DNA from: Sphingobacteriales bacterium 46-32
GTDB taxonomy: Bacteria > Bacteroidota > Bacteroidia > Chitinophagales > Chitinophagaceae
Length of the DNA stretch: 64,000 nucleotides
Direction of reading: 5' to 3'
Assembly: GCA_001898485.1 (NCBI GenBank)
Contig: MKTY01000020.1
Location: forward strand, 1,385,203 to 1,449,202
Positions 42,973-51,681 of this stretch are shown piece after piece; position 1 is the first letter of the stretch, and every line of letters starts with the position of its first letter. Below the pieces are notes generated by a model. It made no database searches, was not told the DNA's origin, and saw only the letters and a program-made list of their open reading frames with translations. Position numbers and translations under genes: made by a program.

Positions 42973-45432
42973 ATGAGAAAAATTGTATTTGCGCTGCTGG
43001 CCCTGCTTACCACCCAGGCCCTTTTTGCCCAGAAACTGACGGGAGTGGTTAAAGATCAACAAGGCAAGGGCCTCGACAAGACTACTGTGTCTTTGTTGCG
43101 TGCCAAAGATTCAAGCGTAGCTAAACTGGCTGTTTCAGATGCCCAGGGTAAATTTTCCGTTGAAGCAACCCCGGGTCAGTACCTGGTCAGCTTTTCACAC
43201 GTAGGTTATATACCCCAGTTTTCAAAAGTAGTAGACCTCTCTGCCGGTAATCAGTCCCTCGGCGATGTAGTGATGGAAAAAGCAGAAGCGGCCCTGCAGG
43301 GCGTAACTGTGACCTCGCAGCGCCCGGTTGTAGAAGTAAAAGCAGACAAAACCATCCTTAATGTGGAAGGTACAATCAATGCTGTAGGTCAGGATGCCCT
43401 TGAACTGCTGCGTAAGTCGCCCGGTGTAATCGTTGATAAAGACGATAACCTGAGCCTGGCCGGTAAAAATGGCGTACAGGTATATATTGATGGTAAACCC
43501 ACACCACTTTCTGGTGCAGACCTGGCCAATTATCTGAAAAGCCTGCAATCGGCCCAGATCGAGTCTATTGAACTCATCACCAACCCTTCTGCCAAATATG
43601 AAGCGGCTGGTAATGCCGGTATTATCAATATCCGCCTCAAGAAAAATAAAACCTTTGGAACAAATGGCTCAGTAAATGCCGGATATGCTATCGGTACTTA
43701 TCCTAAAGCCAATGCAGGCCTTTCACTGAACCATCGCAACAAAAGCGTGAACATTTTTGGCAACTACAACTATAATGTAGGCAAAAATGCAAGCACCTTC
43801 CATTCTTTCAGCGATCGCTTTGATACTATTTTCCGCCAGACAAATAAAATGGCTTTTGATAATAACACACATGGTTTCAAAGTAGGAATGGACTATTTTC
43901 TGAATGCGAAAAGCACTATTGGTGCCGTGGTAAATGGAAACCTTGCCGAAAACGATATGCATACCAAGGGACCCATGACATTTACCTACAAGCCTACCAA
44001 CCAGATCAATCGTACACTGGAGGCAATGAACAATAACAATGTTCAGCGCGACAACGTAAATGCCAATATCAATTACCGTTACTCGGTAGCCGGTGGCAAG
44101 GACCTGAGTATTGATGCCGATTACGGATTCTTCAATATCCGCTCCAATCAGTTCCAGCCCAACTATTACCTTACTTATCCCGGTCGTGATACCATCAGCT
44201 CAGCGGTGTATAATATGATCGCTCCTACTGATATTGACCTGTATTCGGTAAAGGCAGATTATGAGCAAAACTTTAAAGGCGGACGCCTCGGTATCGGTGG
44301 TAAAATTGGTTTTGTGAATACAGATAATGACTTCCGCCGCTACAATGTATACAGCAGCAGCAAAGTACTGGATACCCTTAAAAGCAACCGGTTTGAGTAT
44401 AAAGAAAATGTAAATGCGCTGTATGTAAATTATAATAAAGCATACAAAGGATGGATGCTGCAGGTAGGGGTACGTGCAGAGAATACACATTCAAAAGGCA
44501 CTTCTACCGGTTTCAAACAACTGAACAATGGTGATTATGTTGCCTACGACAGCTCATTTGACCGCAACTATACCGACTTCTTCCCGAGTGCAGCGGTTAC
44601 GTTCAATAAGAACCCCATGAACCAATGGAGCATTTCTTACAGCCGTCGTATCGACCGCCCGGCTTACCAGGATCTCAATCCTTTCGAATTCAAACTCAAC
44701 GAGTATACATATATGAAGGGTAATACGCAACTGCGTCCCCAGTATACCAACAGCTTTGGCGTAACGAATATTTTCAAATTCAGGCTTACCACCACGCTTA
44801 ACTATAGCCATGTAAAAGACATTTTTGCACAGCTGCCCGATACCATCGAAAAAACTAAGGGGTTCCTGACCAAGAAAAACCTGGCTACACAGGATGTTGT
44901 GAGCCTGAGCGTGAGTTATCCCTTCCAGTATAAATGGTATAGCTTCTTTGCTACAGCCAATGCATACTATTCTTATTACAAAGCCAACTTTGGTGGTGGC
45001 GACCGTAATATTAAACAGGGTGTATTCTACTATACTTACTATATGCAAAACAGTTTCACGCTCGGAAAAGGATGGACTGCTGAGCTGAGTGGTTATTACA
45101 ATGCACCCTCACTGTGGCAGGGCGTGTTTAAGTCAAAAGGACTTGGCTTTATCGATGCCGGTTTGCAGAAAACGGTGTTTAAAAACAAAGGCAACCTGAA
45201 ACTGGTGGTTAGTGATATCTTCCGTACACTGAAATGGTCTGGTTATACCAACTTTACCGGTGCCTACAGCCAGGCAAATGGTAGCTGGGAAAGCCGTCAG
45301 TTGAAACTCAACTTCAGCTATCGTTTTGGTAACTCGCAGGTAAAAGCTGCCCGTCAGCGTAAAAGCGCAATAGAAGACGAAAACAAACGAGCCAACTCCG
45401 GCGGCAGCCAGATGGGTGGCCCGGGCAACTAA
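42973..45432 (+). CDS. TonB-dependent-receptor-like outer-membrane barrel protein with CarboxypepD-reg-like domain
   Basis: The protein has about 819 residues. Two in-frame codons (TTG at 42967, TAT) precede the ATG, so the start is MRKIVFALLALLTTQALFAQ. A carboxypeptidase-regulatory-like domain (LTGVVKDQQGKGLDKTTVSL) is followed by a plug of the OMP_b-brl_3 type (VEVKADKTILNVEGT, ALELLRKSPGVIVDKDDNLS and GVQVYIDGKPTPLSGADLA) and a long barrel. The C-terminal tail is basic and Gly-rich (RANSGGSQMGGPGN), unlike classical TonB receptors. I infer uptake of a peptide or siderophore-like compound. No SusD gene or heme/iron genes are adjacent. Confidence 0.9.
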   Translation: MRKIVFALLALLTTQALFAQKLTGVVKDQQGKGLDKTTVSLLRAKDSSVAKLAVSDAQGKFSVEATPGQYLVSFSHVGYIPQFSKVVDLSAGNQSLGDVVMEKAEAALQGVTVTSQRPVVEVKADKTILNVEGTINAVGQDALELLRKSPGVIVDKDDNLSLAGKNGVQVYIDGKPTPLSGADLANYLKSLQSAQIESIELITNPSAKYEAAGNAGIINIRLKKNKTFGTNGSVNAGYAIGTYPKANAGLSLNHRNKSVNIFGNYNYNVGKNASTFHSFSDRFDTIFRQTNKMAFDNNTHGFKVGMDYFLNAKSTIGAVVNGNLAENDMHTKGPMTFTYKPTNQINRTLEAMNNNNVQRDNVNANINYRYSVAGGKDLSIDADYGFFNIRSNQFQPNYYLTYPGRDTISSAVYNMIAPTDIDLYSVKADYEQNFKGGRLGIGGKIGFVNTDNDFRRYNVYSSSKVLDTLKSNRFEYKENVNALYVNYNKAYKGWMLQVGVRAENTHSKGTSTGFKQLNNGDYVAYDSSFDRNYTDFFPSAAVTFNKNPMNQWSISYSRRIDRPAYQDLNPFEFKLNEYTYMKGNTQLRPQYTNSFGVTNIFKFRLTTTLNYSHVKDIFAQLPDTIEKTKGFLTKKNLATQDVVSLSVSYPFQYKWYSFFATANAYYSYYKANFGGGDRNIKQGVFYYTYYMQNSFTLGKGWTAELSGYYNAPSLWQGVFKSKGLGFIDAGLQKTVFKNKGNLKLVVSDIFRTLKWSGYTNFTGAYSQANGSWESRQLKLNFSYRFGNSQVKAARQRKSAIEDENKRANSGGSQMGGPGN

Positions 45433-45447
45433 GCAACAGGATCAATT

Positions 45448-45497
45448 CATAAAAAGGAGAGCGGATCACCAGAAGGTGATCCGCTCTCCTTTTTATG
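45448..45497 (+). terminator. Intrinsic terminator with a 23-bp stem after the receptor gene
   Basis: Positions 45448-45470 pair with 45475-45497 around an AGAA loop. The stem contains GGAGAGCGGATCACC and its complement, and is followed by T-rich sequence. It separates the receptor gene from the next repeat element. Confidence 0.85.
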
Positions 45498-45520
45498 GTT
45501 TAAAAGTTTAAAAGTATAAA

Positions 45521-45640
45521 GGAAGAAAAGGTAAAAGGCGAAAGGTAAAGGGTGTAGGGTATATTCCTTTAAGCCTTAAATATCATACCTGCCTTCTATC
45601 CTTTACCTTTCGCCTTTTACCCTTTACCTTTTCTTCCTTT
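45521..45640. repeat. Dispersed polypurine/polypyrimidine inverted repeat, copy 3
   Basis: The purine-rich left arm (45521-45562, GGAAGAAAAGGTAAAAGGCG and so on) and the right arm (45586-45638) are imperfect reverse complements. The right arm extends through the stop codon (45624-45626) and the last five codons of the cyclophilin gene, so the KRKKR tail of that protein is encoded by the repeat. Confidence 0.75.
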
Positions 45641-46325
45641 TCACCAGTTTTGTCCCTGTTATCCGCACATCTTCCCGTGGGCGGTCGCGGTCGGGTCCGG
45701 TGCTGGTGGCAACAACAGATATTTTTTCAACTACGTCCAGCCCTTTGATGACTTCACCGAATACCGTATAATTTCCATCCAGGTGTGGCGTGCCGCCAAT
45801 GCTGGTATATACAGCTCTTTGTTCGGCCGGTATTTTTCTTTTGAGCCGGTAGGTTTCAACTGAATCGAGCCCGGCTTCACTAAACACCCGGCCCTGTACA
45901 ATATAGAACTGGCTGGCGCCACTGGCTTTTTCGGGGTTTGCATTATCGGGCAGGCGGGCTGCGGCCAGGGCACCCCGCTTGTGAAAAAGAGTGGCCCGAA
46001 ACTCGGCTGGAAGAGTATAACCGGGGCCGCCATTACCCAACGGGGTGCCGGGAGCCGCCTGCTTGCTATTCGGATCACCCGCCTGGATCATAAAGTTCTT
46101 TATGACACGGTGAAAAAGAATGCTGTCATAGTAATGTGATTTCACCAGTCGTAAAAAATTGTCGCGGTGCTGGGGTGTTGAATCAGAAAGGCGAACGAGT
46201 ATGTCGCCATAATTGGTTTGGATCAATACATCGCGGCGACGGTCTTTTTTACGAAGCGATATGGACGATTGAGTCTGCCCCTGCAGATAAAGGCAGGCGG
46301 CCAGTAACAGGAATAAAGCTTTCAT
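45624..46325 (-). CDS. Periplasmic cyclophilin-type peptidyl-prolyl cis-trans isomerase
   Basis: From ATG 46325 (MKALFLLLAACLYLQGQTQS) the protein has 233 residues; an upstream ATG (46376) would place 17 extra residues before the signal. The cyclophilin core includes FHRVIKNFMIQAGDP, GNGGPGYTLPAEF and HLDGNYTVFGEVIKGLDVVE, with R in FHRV as the catalytic arginine. It speeds proline isomerisation during envelope protein folding. A long loop (about 145-180) is inserted relative to the minimal fold. The C-terminal residues KRKKR come from a dispersed repeat. Confidence 0.93.
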   Translation of the reverse strand: MKALFLLLAACLYLQGQTQSSISLRKKDRRRDVLIQTNYGDILVRLSDSTPQHRDNFLRLVKSHYYDSILFHRVIKNFMIQAGDPNSKQAAPGTPLGNGGPGYTLPAEFRATLFHKRGALAAARLPDNANPEKASGASQFYIVQGRVFSEAGLDSVETYRLKRKIPAEQRAVYTSIGGTPHLDGNYTVFGEVIKGLDVVEKISVVATSTGPDRDRPREDVRITGTKLVKRKKR

Positions 46326-46399
46326 GATATCCGGTAAATAAGGAAATGGTTGTTTTATACCGGAACAAATAAACAAAATCCAGACTGAAAGAAGAAGCC

Positions 46400-46744
46400 T
46401 TAAAAACCCTGCTCTTCAAAATAGAGGAGGATATGGTCTTTAAGAAAGTTTTCCTGCTCAATTGGGTTCATAACGGGCATGGGTTTCAATTGTCTGAAAT
46501 GAGGCCAGCCATCTGCATCCACCCCTTCCTGCTCATAATAGCCACTGGGCTGCAGCAGGCGGCACACAGCTATATGCATCAGGTCCTGCTTCTGCTCCTT
46601 GGTAAATTTGGGGCGTATGCTGCCCAGCTCCTGCATACCAATGAGGAACAGGATGGTTTCCATATCCGGTTTTTTTTCAAAACGCTCTACCAGCCGGGCC
46701 TCCAGGTTCCACCACCGTTGTTGAAGATCATCTGTTGCAAACAT
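46400..46744 (-). CDS. Conserved protein of unknown function
   Basis: The 114-residue protein has no signal peptide or membrane segment. Recognisable segments are WWNLEARLVERFEKKPDMET, KFTKEQKQDLMHIAVCRLL and GYYEQEGVDADGWPHF. I know of similar small proteins near serS in Bacteroidota, but no function. A -7 element is just four bases before the ATG, so the message may be leaderless. Confidence 0.7.
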   Translation of the reverse strand: MFATDDLQQRWWNLEARLVERFEKKPDMETILFLIGMQELGSIRPKFTKEQKQDLMHIAVCRLLQPSGYYEQEGVDADGWPHFRQLKPMPVMNPIEQENFLKDHILLYFEEQGF

Positions 46745-46748
46745 GGTG

Positions 46749-46756
46749 CAAAGGTA
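46749..46756 (-). promoter_or_regulatory. -7 element four bases before the start of the 114-residue gene
   Basis: The minus strand reads TACCTTTG, then CACC, then ATG. This places the transcription start at, or within a base or two of, the A of the ATG. The same octamer occurs upstream of serS on the other strand. Confidence 0.45.
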
Positions 46757-46819
46757 CGGTAATCTGCAGCTATGGAGATGCGCTGCAGGTCCAGGTTAGT
46801 ATCATCAGCGTCAGAATCT

Positions 46820-46827
46820 TACCTTTG
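46820..46827 (+). promoter_or_regulatory. -7 element upstream of serS
   Basis: TACCTTTG fits TAnnTTTG and ends 17 bases before the serS ATG. A GTTAG at 46795-46799 lies about 20 bases upstream and may serve as a degenerate -33 site. Confidence 0.5.
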
Positions 46828-46844
46828 CGCAAATTTCAATTATC

Positions 46845-48116
46845 ATGCTGCAGCTACAGGTTTTGCGACAGGACCCTGAAGGGGTAAAGAAAAAACTGGC
46901 CCGCCGTCATTTTGCCGAGCCGGCCCTGGTTGACCGCATCCTTACACTGGATGACCAACGGAAGAAATTACAACTGGAATTTGATAATAATCAGTCGAAG
47001 GTAAACAGTACCTCGAAAGAGATTGGTCAGCTCATGACAAAGGGCGATAAAGAAGCTGCTGAATTGCGCAAGCAGGAAGTGGCCGCACTAAAAGCGACCC
47101 TGCAACCCATACAGGAGCAGTTGTCTGCCACCGAAAAGGAATTGCAGGATGAGCTGATAAAGCTGCCCAACCTCCCTTCGGACCAGGTGCCTGATGGCGC
47201 CTCACCGGCAGATAATGTGGTTTTGAAAGAGGGTGGTACACAACCACAACTGGCTGCTGATGCACAACCCCACTGGGAACTGATCAAAAAATATGATATC
47301 ATCGATTTCGAAACTGGTGCGAAGATTACCGGCAGCGGATTTCCATTATATAAAGGAGCCGGAGCCCGTTTGCAGCGCGCACTGGTTCAGTATTTCCTTG
47401 ACTTCAATACAGAAGCCGGATACACCGAGTACCTGCCGCCATTTATGGTCAATGAAGCTTCGGCGTATGGTACCGGACAGCTGCCTGATAAAGAAGGTCA
47501 GATGTATCATATGCCGGCCGATTCTTTTTACATGATTCCTACATCGGAGGTACCTGTTACCAATATCTATCGCGATGAAATACTGAAAGAGGCTGACCTG
47601 CCCATCCGTATGACCGCTTACTCTCCCTGTTTCCGCCGCGAAGCAGGCAGTTTTGGAAAGGATGTGCGCGGACTCAACCGTCTGCATCAGTTTGAGAAGG
47701 TTGAGATCGTACAACTGGTACGTCCGCAGGATAGCTATACAGTCCATCAGCAAATGGTAGATCATGTAGAACGCCTGTTGCAGTCGCTGGAACTGCCCTA
47801 TCGCATTCTGGCCCTTTGCGGCGGCGATATGGGCTTTACTTCAGCACTCACATACGACTTTGAAGTATACAGTGCCGCTCAGCAGCGCTGGCTTGAAGTA
47901 AGCTCCGTTTCCAATTTTGAAGCGTATCAGACCAACCGGATGAAGATCCGCTACAGAGATGCAGCCGGTAAAACCCAGCTGCTGCACTCGCTGAATGGAA
48001 GCTCACTGGCATTGCCACGTATTGTAGCCTGCCTGCTTGAAAATAATCAGACAGCGGAAGGAATACGTATACCCGAAGCCCTGGTTCGTTATTTTGGAAA
48101 AAATATGATTCAGTAA
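46845..48116 (+). CDS. serS: Serine--tRNA ligase
   Basis: This 423-residue class II synthetase charges tRNA-Ser. The N-terminal long helical arm (about 30-105) binds the long variable arm of tRNA-Ser. Motif 2 includes CFRREAGSFGKDVRGLNRLH, with QFEKVE after it, and motif 3 is NGSSLALPRIVACLLENNQT. The length is normal. It has its own -7 element, and a small cytochrome gene starts six bases after its stop. Confidence 0.96.
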   Translation: MLQLQVLRQDPEGVKKKLARRHFAEPALVDRILTLDDQRKKLQLEFDNNQSKVNSTSKEIGQLMTKGDKEAAELRKQEVAALKATLQPIQEQLSATEKELQDELIKLPNLPSDQVPDGASPADNVVLKEGGTQPQLAADAQPHWELIKKYDIIDFETGAKITGSGFPLYKGAGARLQRALVQYFLDFNTEAGYTEYLPPFMVNEASAYGTGQLPDKEGQMYHMPADSFYMIPTSEVPVTNIYRDEILKEADLPIRMTAYSPCFRREAGSFGKDVRGLNRLHQFEKVEIVQLVRPQDSYTVHQQMVDHVERLLQSLELPYRILALCGGDMGFTSALTYDFEVYSAAQQRWLEVSSVSNFEAYQTNRMKIRYRDAAGKTQLLHSLNGSSLALPRIVACLLENNQTAEGIRIPEALVRYFGKNMIQ

Positions 48117-48121
48117 GAAAA

Positions 48122-48463
48122 ATGAGAATATCCGTAAGAGCCATGGTTCTTGCAGCAGTATTGCTGACAACAATACCTGCCTGTCACAGAAAGAGTGGTC
48201 CGCAGATTACCGACCGTACAGATATACCCGCCAGGCCCATGCCGGCTACAACATCGATGGCCGGCGCAGCAGATATAGAAGCCGGAAAACAGATCTATAC
48301 CGTTGGTAAATGCACCAAATGTCATGAAGCTAAACCGGTTGATAACTGGACAGCTGAGCAGTGGAAACCTATTCTGAAATCAATGATCCCCAAGGCCAAA
48401 CTGGACTCCCTGCAGCGGGCCCAGGTAACGGCTTATGTAAATCTCCATGCACGAAAAGGTTAA
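48122..48463 (+). CDS. Small c-type cytochrome-like lipoprotein
   Basis: The 113-residue protein has a signal ending in TTIPAC (Cys21). The haem motif is CTKCH (about 64-68). A Met residue in KSMIPKAKLDSLQ is a candidate sixth ligand. It follows serS with a five-base gap, so the two are probably co-transcribed. A partner is unknown, and the link with serS is positional only. A terminator follows. Confidence 0.8.
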   Translation: MRISVRAMVLAAVLLTTIPACHRKSGPQITDRTDIPARPMPATTSMAGAADIEAGKQIYTVGKCTKCHEAKPVDNWTAEQWKPILKSMIPKAKLDSLQRAQVTAYVNLHARKG

Positions 48464-48511
48464 GAACTGTACAGTCCCGCATTAGGATTTCATTAGTATA
48501 AATCATCGTTA

Positions 48512-48547
48512 AACGAAATCGGCTATAGCTGATTTCGTTTTTTTGTT
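48512..48547 (+). terminator. Terminator after the serS-cytochrome unit
   Basis: The stem AACGAAATC/GATTTCGTT (48512-48520 with 48531-48539, extended by GGC/GCT) closes a TATA loop and is followed by a T-run broken only by a G. Confidence 0.7.
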
Positions 48548-48591
48548 TTGCACATTTGCCGGGTATCTCTTTATTCACCAAAACCATAACC

Positions 48592-49254
48592 ATGAAAAAA
48601 ATGCTACTTGCTGTTTCCGGCATCATCTCCCTTTCAATGTCTGCGCATGCGCAAATCGCTAAAAAATCTGTACTTCTGGGCGGCGATCTTGGGTTTGCCA
48701 CACAGAAGACGGACGAGTCGATTGCGACGGACGATAAACGTAAATTAAACAGCTTTTTTATTTCACCAACTATTGGCATAGCCATCAAAGAAAATCTTGT
48801 AGTAGGCGGTAGTATTAATTATCGTACGCAAACAGATAAAAGTGAAGCGTTGGATTACAGGAATAAATATGATGGGTATGGCGCAGGTGTATTTGTGCGC
48901 AGGTATAAACCCATTGGCAAAAGCGGCTTTTATGTTTTTGGCCAGGCCGGCCTGGGCGTTCAGCAAACAAAACAGGAAATAAAGGATCTGGGTACTTCTG
49001 CTATTGAGCGGAATACAATTACATCAATAGCAGCCAATGCCTTTCCGGGAATCAGTTTTGCAGTGAGCAGGAAATTTCACCTCGAAAGCGGATTTAATAA
49101 CCTGATTACAATTTCTTATACAGGTGAAAAGCGTGAACAGGGAATGGCAGGAAATATGAACACCTATAAGTCATCAGGTTTCGGATTGACGACCAGCCTC
49201 AGCAATGCACAGTCTGCCTTCTATGTAGGCTTCAGGGTATTGCTGGCCAAATAA
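48592..49254 (+). CDS. Outer-membrane beta-barrel protein (porin-like)
   Basis: From ATG 48592 (MKKMLLAVSGIISLSMSAHAQ) the protein has 220 residues with a clean signal peptide; an in-frame codon at 48556 is less likely. The mature part is a small barrel of alternating strands ending in SAFYVGFRVLLAK, a typical outer-membrane C-terminus. The family resembles OmpA-like/PF13568 barrels. Its function is unknown. It is preceded by a terminator and followed by another, so it forms its own transcription unit. Confidence 0.8.
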   Translation: MKKMLLAVSGIISLSMSAHAQIAKKSVLLGGDLGFATQKTDESIATDDKRKLNSFFISPTIGIAIKENLVVGGSINYRTQTDKSEALDYRNKYDGYGAGVFVRRYKPIGKSGFYVFGQAGLGVQQTKQEIKDLGTSAIERNTITSIAANAFPGISFAVSRKFHLESGFNNLITISYTGEKREQGMAGNMNTYKSSGFGLTTSLSNAQSAFYVGFRVLLAK

Positions 49255-49279
49255 ACAAACCTCAGCCATGTAAAAACGA

Positions 49280-49317
49280 CCCCCGGCAGGAGGAAACTCC
49301 ATACCGGGGGATTTTTA
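49280..49317 (+). terminator. Terminator with an inner GNRA tetraloop hairpin
   Basis: An outer stem of seven pairs (CCCCCGG at 49280-49286 with CCGGGGG at 49304-49310) encloses an inner GGAG-GAAA-CTCC hairpin (49289-49300). The ATTTTTATTA tail follows. This makes it a good rightward terminator. Confidence 0.75.
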
Positions 49318-49335
49318 TTAAGGGGAAGCGTCCAC

Positions 49336-50322
49336 TCAGGGTTGGGCAAAGCTATTGCGCGGACCTCCAGAGGCAAATACCGCAAGCATTCTTGATTTCT
49401 GTCCGGCTGAGAACATATACATACACGCATCGTCTGTATAATCCATATAGTTCATTGTCATTTCTACAGGAGTACCGCTGCAGGTACTGCGGTGACCTGC
49501 TGCAGGACAGCCATAGTTGGCCGTATTATGCAGGGGGGTATCACCTACCTGATCATTGCCACAGGTAGCATCGCCCCATATATGGCGCAGGTTAAGCCAG
49601 TGACCCACTTCGTGGGTTGCAGTACGCCCTTTATTGAACGGAGCCGTGGCTGTACCAGTGCGGCCAAAAGCATTGTCGTCAATAACAACACCATCTGTAG
49701 ATGAGCTGCCGCCGGGAAACTGGGCATAACCCAATATGCCGCCACTCAGATTACATACCCAGAGATTAAGCTTGGTGCTTGGAGATGTGGGCGCAATACC
49801 CTGCGCATTCTTTTTCATGGCATCATTGGTAGTCCAACTGGTCTTGGTAGTGCTTTTGCGGATTACCTGGTCAAGTACAAAGCGTACACCAACATCGCCC
49901 GACTTCACACTGTTGTAGGTGCTGGTATTGTTATAGTCAGCATTGGCAGCACTGAAATCTTCGTTGAGCACGTCAATCTGTGACTGAATCTGTGCCAGCG
50001 AAATGTTTTGGGCAGCTGTACGGTACAGCACATTTACCACTACAGGAATTTCGATGATTCCGTTTGAGAGCAGTCGTTGCTGTACCGGGTCTTTGACAAA
50101 GCGGTCAGTAAATGCTTCGATCAGATCCATACGCCGGCGCAGATCGGGATCGGCTTTGAGCTGCTCTTCCAGTACATCGTTGGAACTGCAACTGCGTTGT
50201 GAGGGAGTAAAGCCTTCATCGGTAGTGGGTTCTGTTGGCTCTGTTGCATGCTGATTGGATGACTTATTACAGCTCACTGTAATAAGCAGGCCACAGACGA
50301 TGGCCAGAAACGCTTTCTTCAT
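49336..50322 (-). CDS. M43-family zinc metalloprotease lipoprotein (pappalysin-like)
   Basis: This 328-residue protein has a lipoprotein signal (LLITVSC, Cys18). The catalytic zinc motif is HEVGHWLNLRHIWGD, the HExxHxxxxxH consensus, near residue 240. The Met-turn is MNYMDYTDD near 293, and cysteines nearby may form disulfides. M43 proteases of Bacteroidota are often secreted through the T9SS, but no sorting domain is visible here, so it probably remains anchored. Its substrate is unknown. Confidence 0.92.
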   Translation of the reverse strand: MKKAFLAIVCGLLITVSCNKSSNQHATEPTEPTTDEGFTPSQRSCSSNDVLEEQLKADPDLRRRMDLIEAFTDRFVKDPVQQRLLSNGIIEIPVVVNVLYRTAAQNISLAQIQSQIDVLNEDFSAANADYNNTSTYNSVKSGDVGVRFVLDQVIRKSTTKTSWTTNDAMKKNAQGIAPTSPSTKLNLWVCNLSGGILGYAQFPGGSSSTDGVVIDDNAFGRTGTATAPFNKGRTATHEVGHWLNLRHIWGDATCGNDQVGDTPLHNTANYGCPAAGHRSTCSGTPVEMTMNYMDYTDDACMYMFSAGQKSRMLAVFASGGPRNSFAQP

Positions 50323-50449
50323 AAAAAATGGGGTTTTGGTAGTGATAAATAGGTGTTACTAAATATATACCCATTTTTCAAAATACGATCAGGCGTTAGT
50401 TGAAAAAGGAAACAAAAAAGGGTAAAAAACGGGGTAATCAGCGGGGAAT

Positions 50450-51493
50450 TTACGCCCGGTAAAGGCTTACCCTTTTATTCATTACATAAAACCACGCAGG
50501 TGGCACCATGGCCAGAAGCATCATACCCGGGTAGCCGGTTGGCATCTGGGGCGATTCGTCGTGGTGACGCAATACCTGGTACTTTCGGCTGGCCAGGTAA
50601 TGATGATCGGAATGGCGGCTAAGTTCAAACATGAGAAGACGGCCTATTACATGATCGCTGTTCCAGCTATGCGCCGGCATGGCCCGTTCGTACTTTCCTT
50701 CTCCCAGACTGCGTCTGCTCAAACCATAGTGCTCAATATAATTCACCGTTTCGAGCAGCAGTATGCCGATGGTGGCGGCTGCGAGATAGCAGCATCCTGG
50801 CAGCCAGCCAAAACCCCAGAAAATACCGATAATAAAGGCCAGCTGGATGAGCGTGTACTGCACCATTTCATTGTATAAAGAAAAAGAAGGCCTCCCTTTC
50901 TTACGTGCTTCGCGGCTGGCAATCTGCCAGGCACTGATATAACTGAATACAATGCTGCGGTAATAAAAATGATAGATCCATTCTCCATATCGGGCACTGC
51001 TGGGATCTTCGGGAGTGGCTACGCGTTTGTGATGCCCTTTATTATGCTCTACATAAAAGTGCATATACTGAGAGGTAAGCAGCAGCATTTTTGCCAGCAG
51101 CTGTTCGCCCCTGTTGACACGATGCCCCAGCTCATGCCCCACATTGATTCCAAATACTCCGCAGGCAAGTCCCATCACCCAGGTGCGTCCTGCATAATCC
51201 CAGAAGCTGAGCTGGGGATCAGCCAGTGAATGCAGGAATACAAACAATGCTGCATACTGCAGCGGCACAATGCTGTAAAGAATCCAGTCATATCGCCGGT
51301 CATGCCGGGCCATTTCTTCTTCCGTTACTTCCAGATTTTGTGCATCAGGCGGCAGCAGCAACTCTGCCAGCGGTATCAATACCCAGGCAATCAGGAGCGG
51401 TATCCACACCTGCCAGCCTGTAGTCATAAATGACCGGAATATGCCGGCAAACAGCAGCAGGGGTAATGCATATTTAATAAAGCGAAAACGCAT
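50450..51493 (-). CDS. alkB: AlkB-type alkane 1-monooxygenase / membrane fatty-acid hydroxylase
   Basis: The 347-residue membrane protein has six predicted helices. Its three His boxes are HELGHR (about residue 122), EHNKGHHKRVATPEDPSS (about 150) and LSRHSDHHY (about 309). It also has NYIEHYG. These are the metal-binding residues of the AlkB di-iron hydroxylases, which oxidise the terminal carbon of medium-chain alkanes or fatty acids. The substrate cannot be told, and rubredoxin is not adjacent. A dispersed repeat lies just before its start. Confidence 0.9.
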   Translation of the reverse strand: MRFRFIKYALPLLLFAGIFRSFMTTGWQVWIPLLIAWVLIPLAELLLPPDAQNLEVTEEEMARHDRRYDWILYSIVPLQYAALFVFLHSLADPQLSFWDYAGRTWVMGLACGVFGINVGHELGHRVNRGEQLLAKMLLLTSQYMHFYVEHNKGHHKRVATPEDPSSARYGEWIYHFYYRSIVFSYISAWQIASREARKKGRPSFSLYNEMVQYTLIQLAFIIGIFWGFGWLPGCCYLAAATIGILLLETVNYIEHYGLSRRSLGEGKYERAMPAHSWNSDHVIGRLLMFELSRHSDHHYLASRKYQVLRHHDESPQMPTGYPGMMLLAMVPPAWFYVMNKRVSLYRA

Positions 51494-51512
51494 GGATGGG
51501 TTTTCAAATATA

Positions 51513-51650
51513 AGGGATAAGAAGGTATAAGGTAAAAGGCTTAAGGTATAAGAGTATAATGTTTAAAGGTTTAAAAGTATAAAAGAGTGTTCTTCTTCCT
51601 CCCTCTGCCTTTTACCTTACACCTTATTCCTGCTTTTAAACCTTTGGTGA
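51513..51650. repeat. Dispersed polypurine/polypyrimidine inverted repeat, copy 4
   Basis: The left arm (51522-51540) and right arm (51607-51625) are 19-base inverted repeats with one mismatch. Outer GTTTAAAGG/CCTTTAAAC parts occur within 51561-51650. Unlike the other copies it lies between two divergent genes, with no stop codon at its edge. Confidence 0.65.
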
Positions 51651-51681
51651 CTCCGATAGTCTTATCACGAAATCCGGATAA

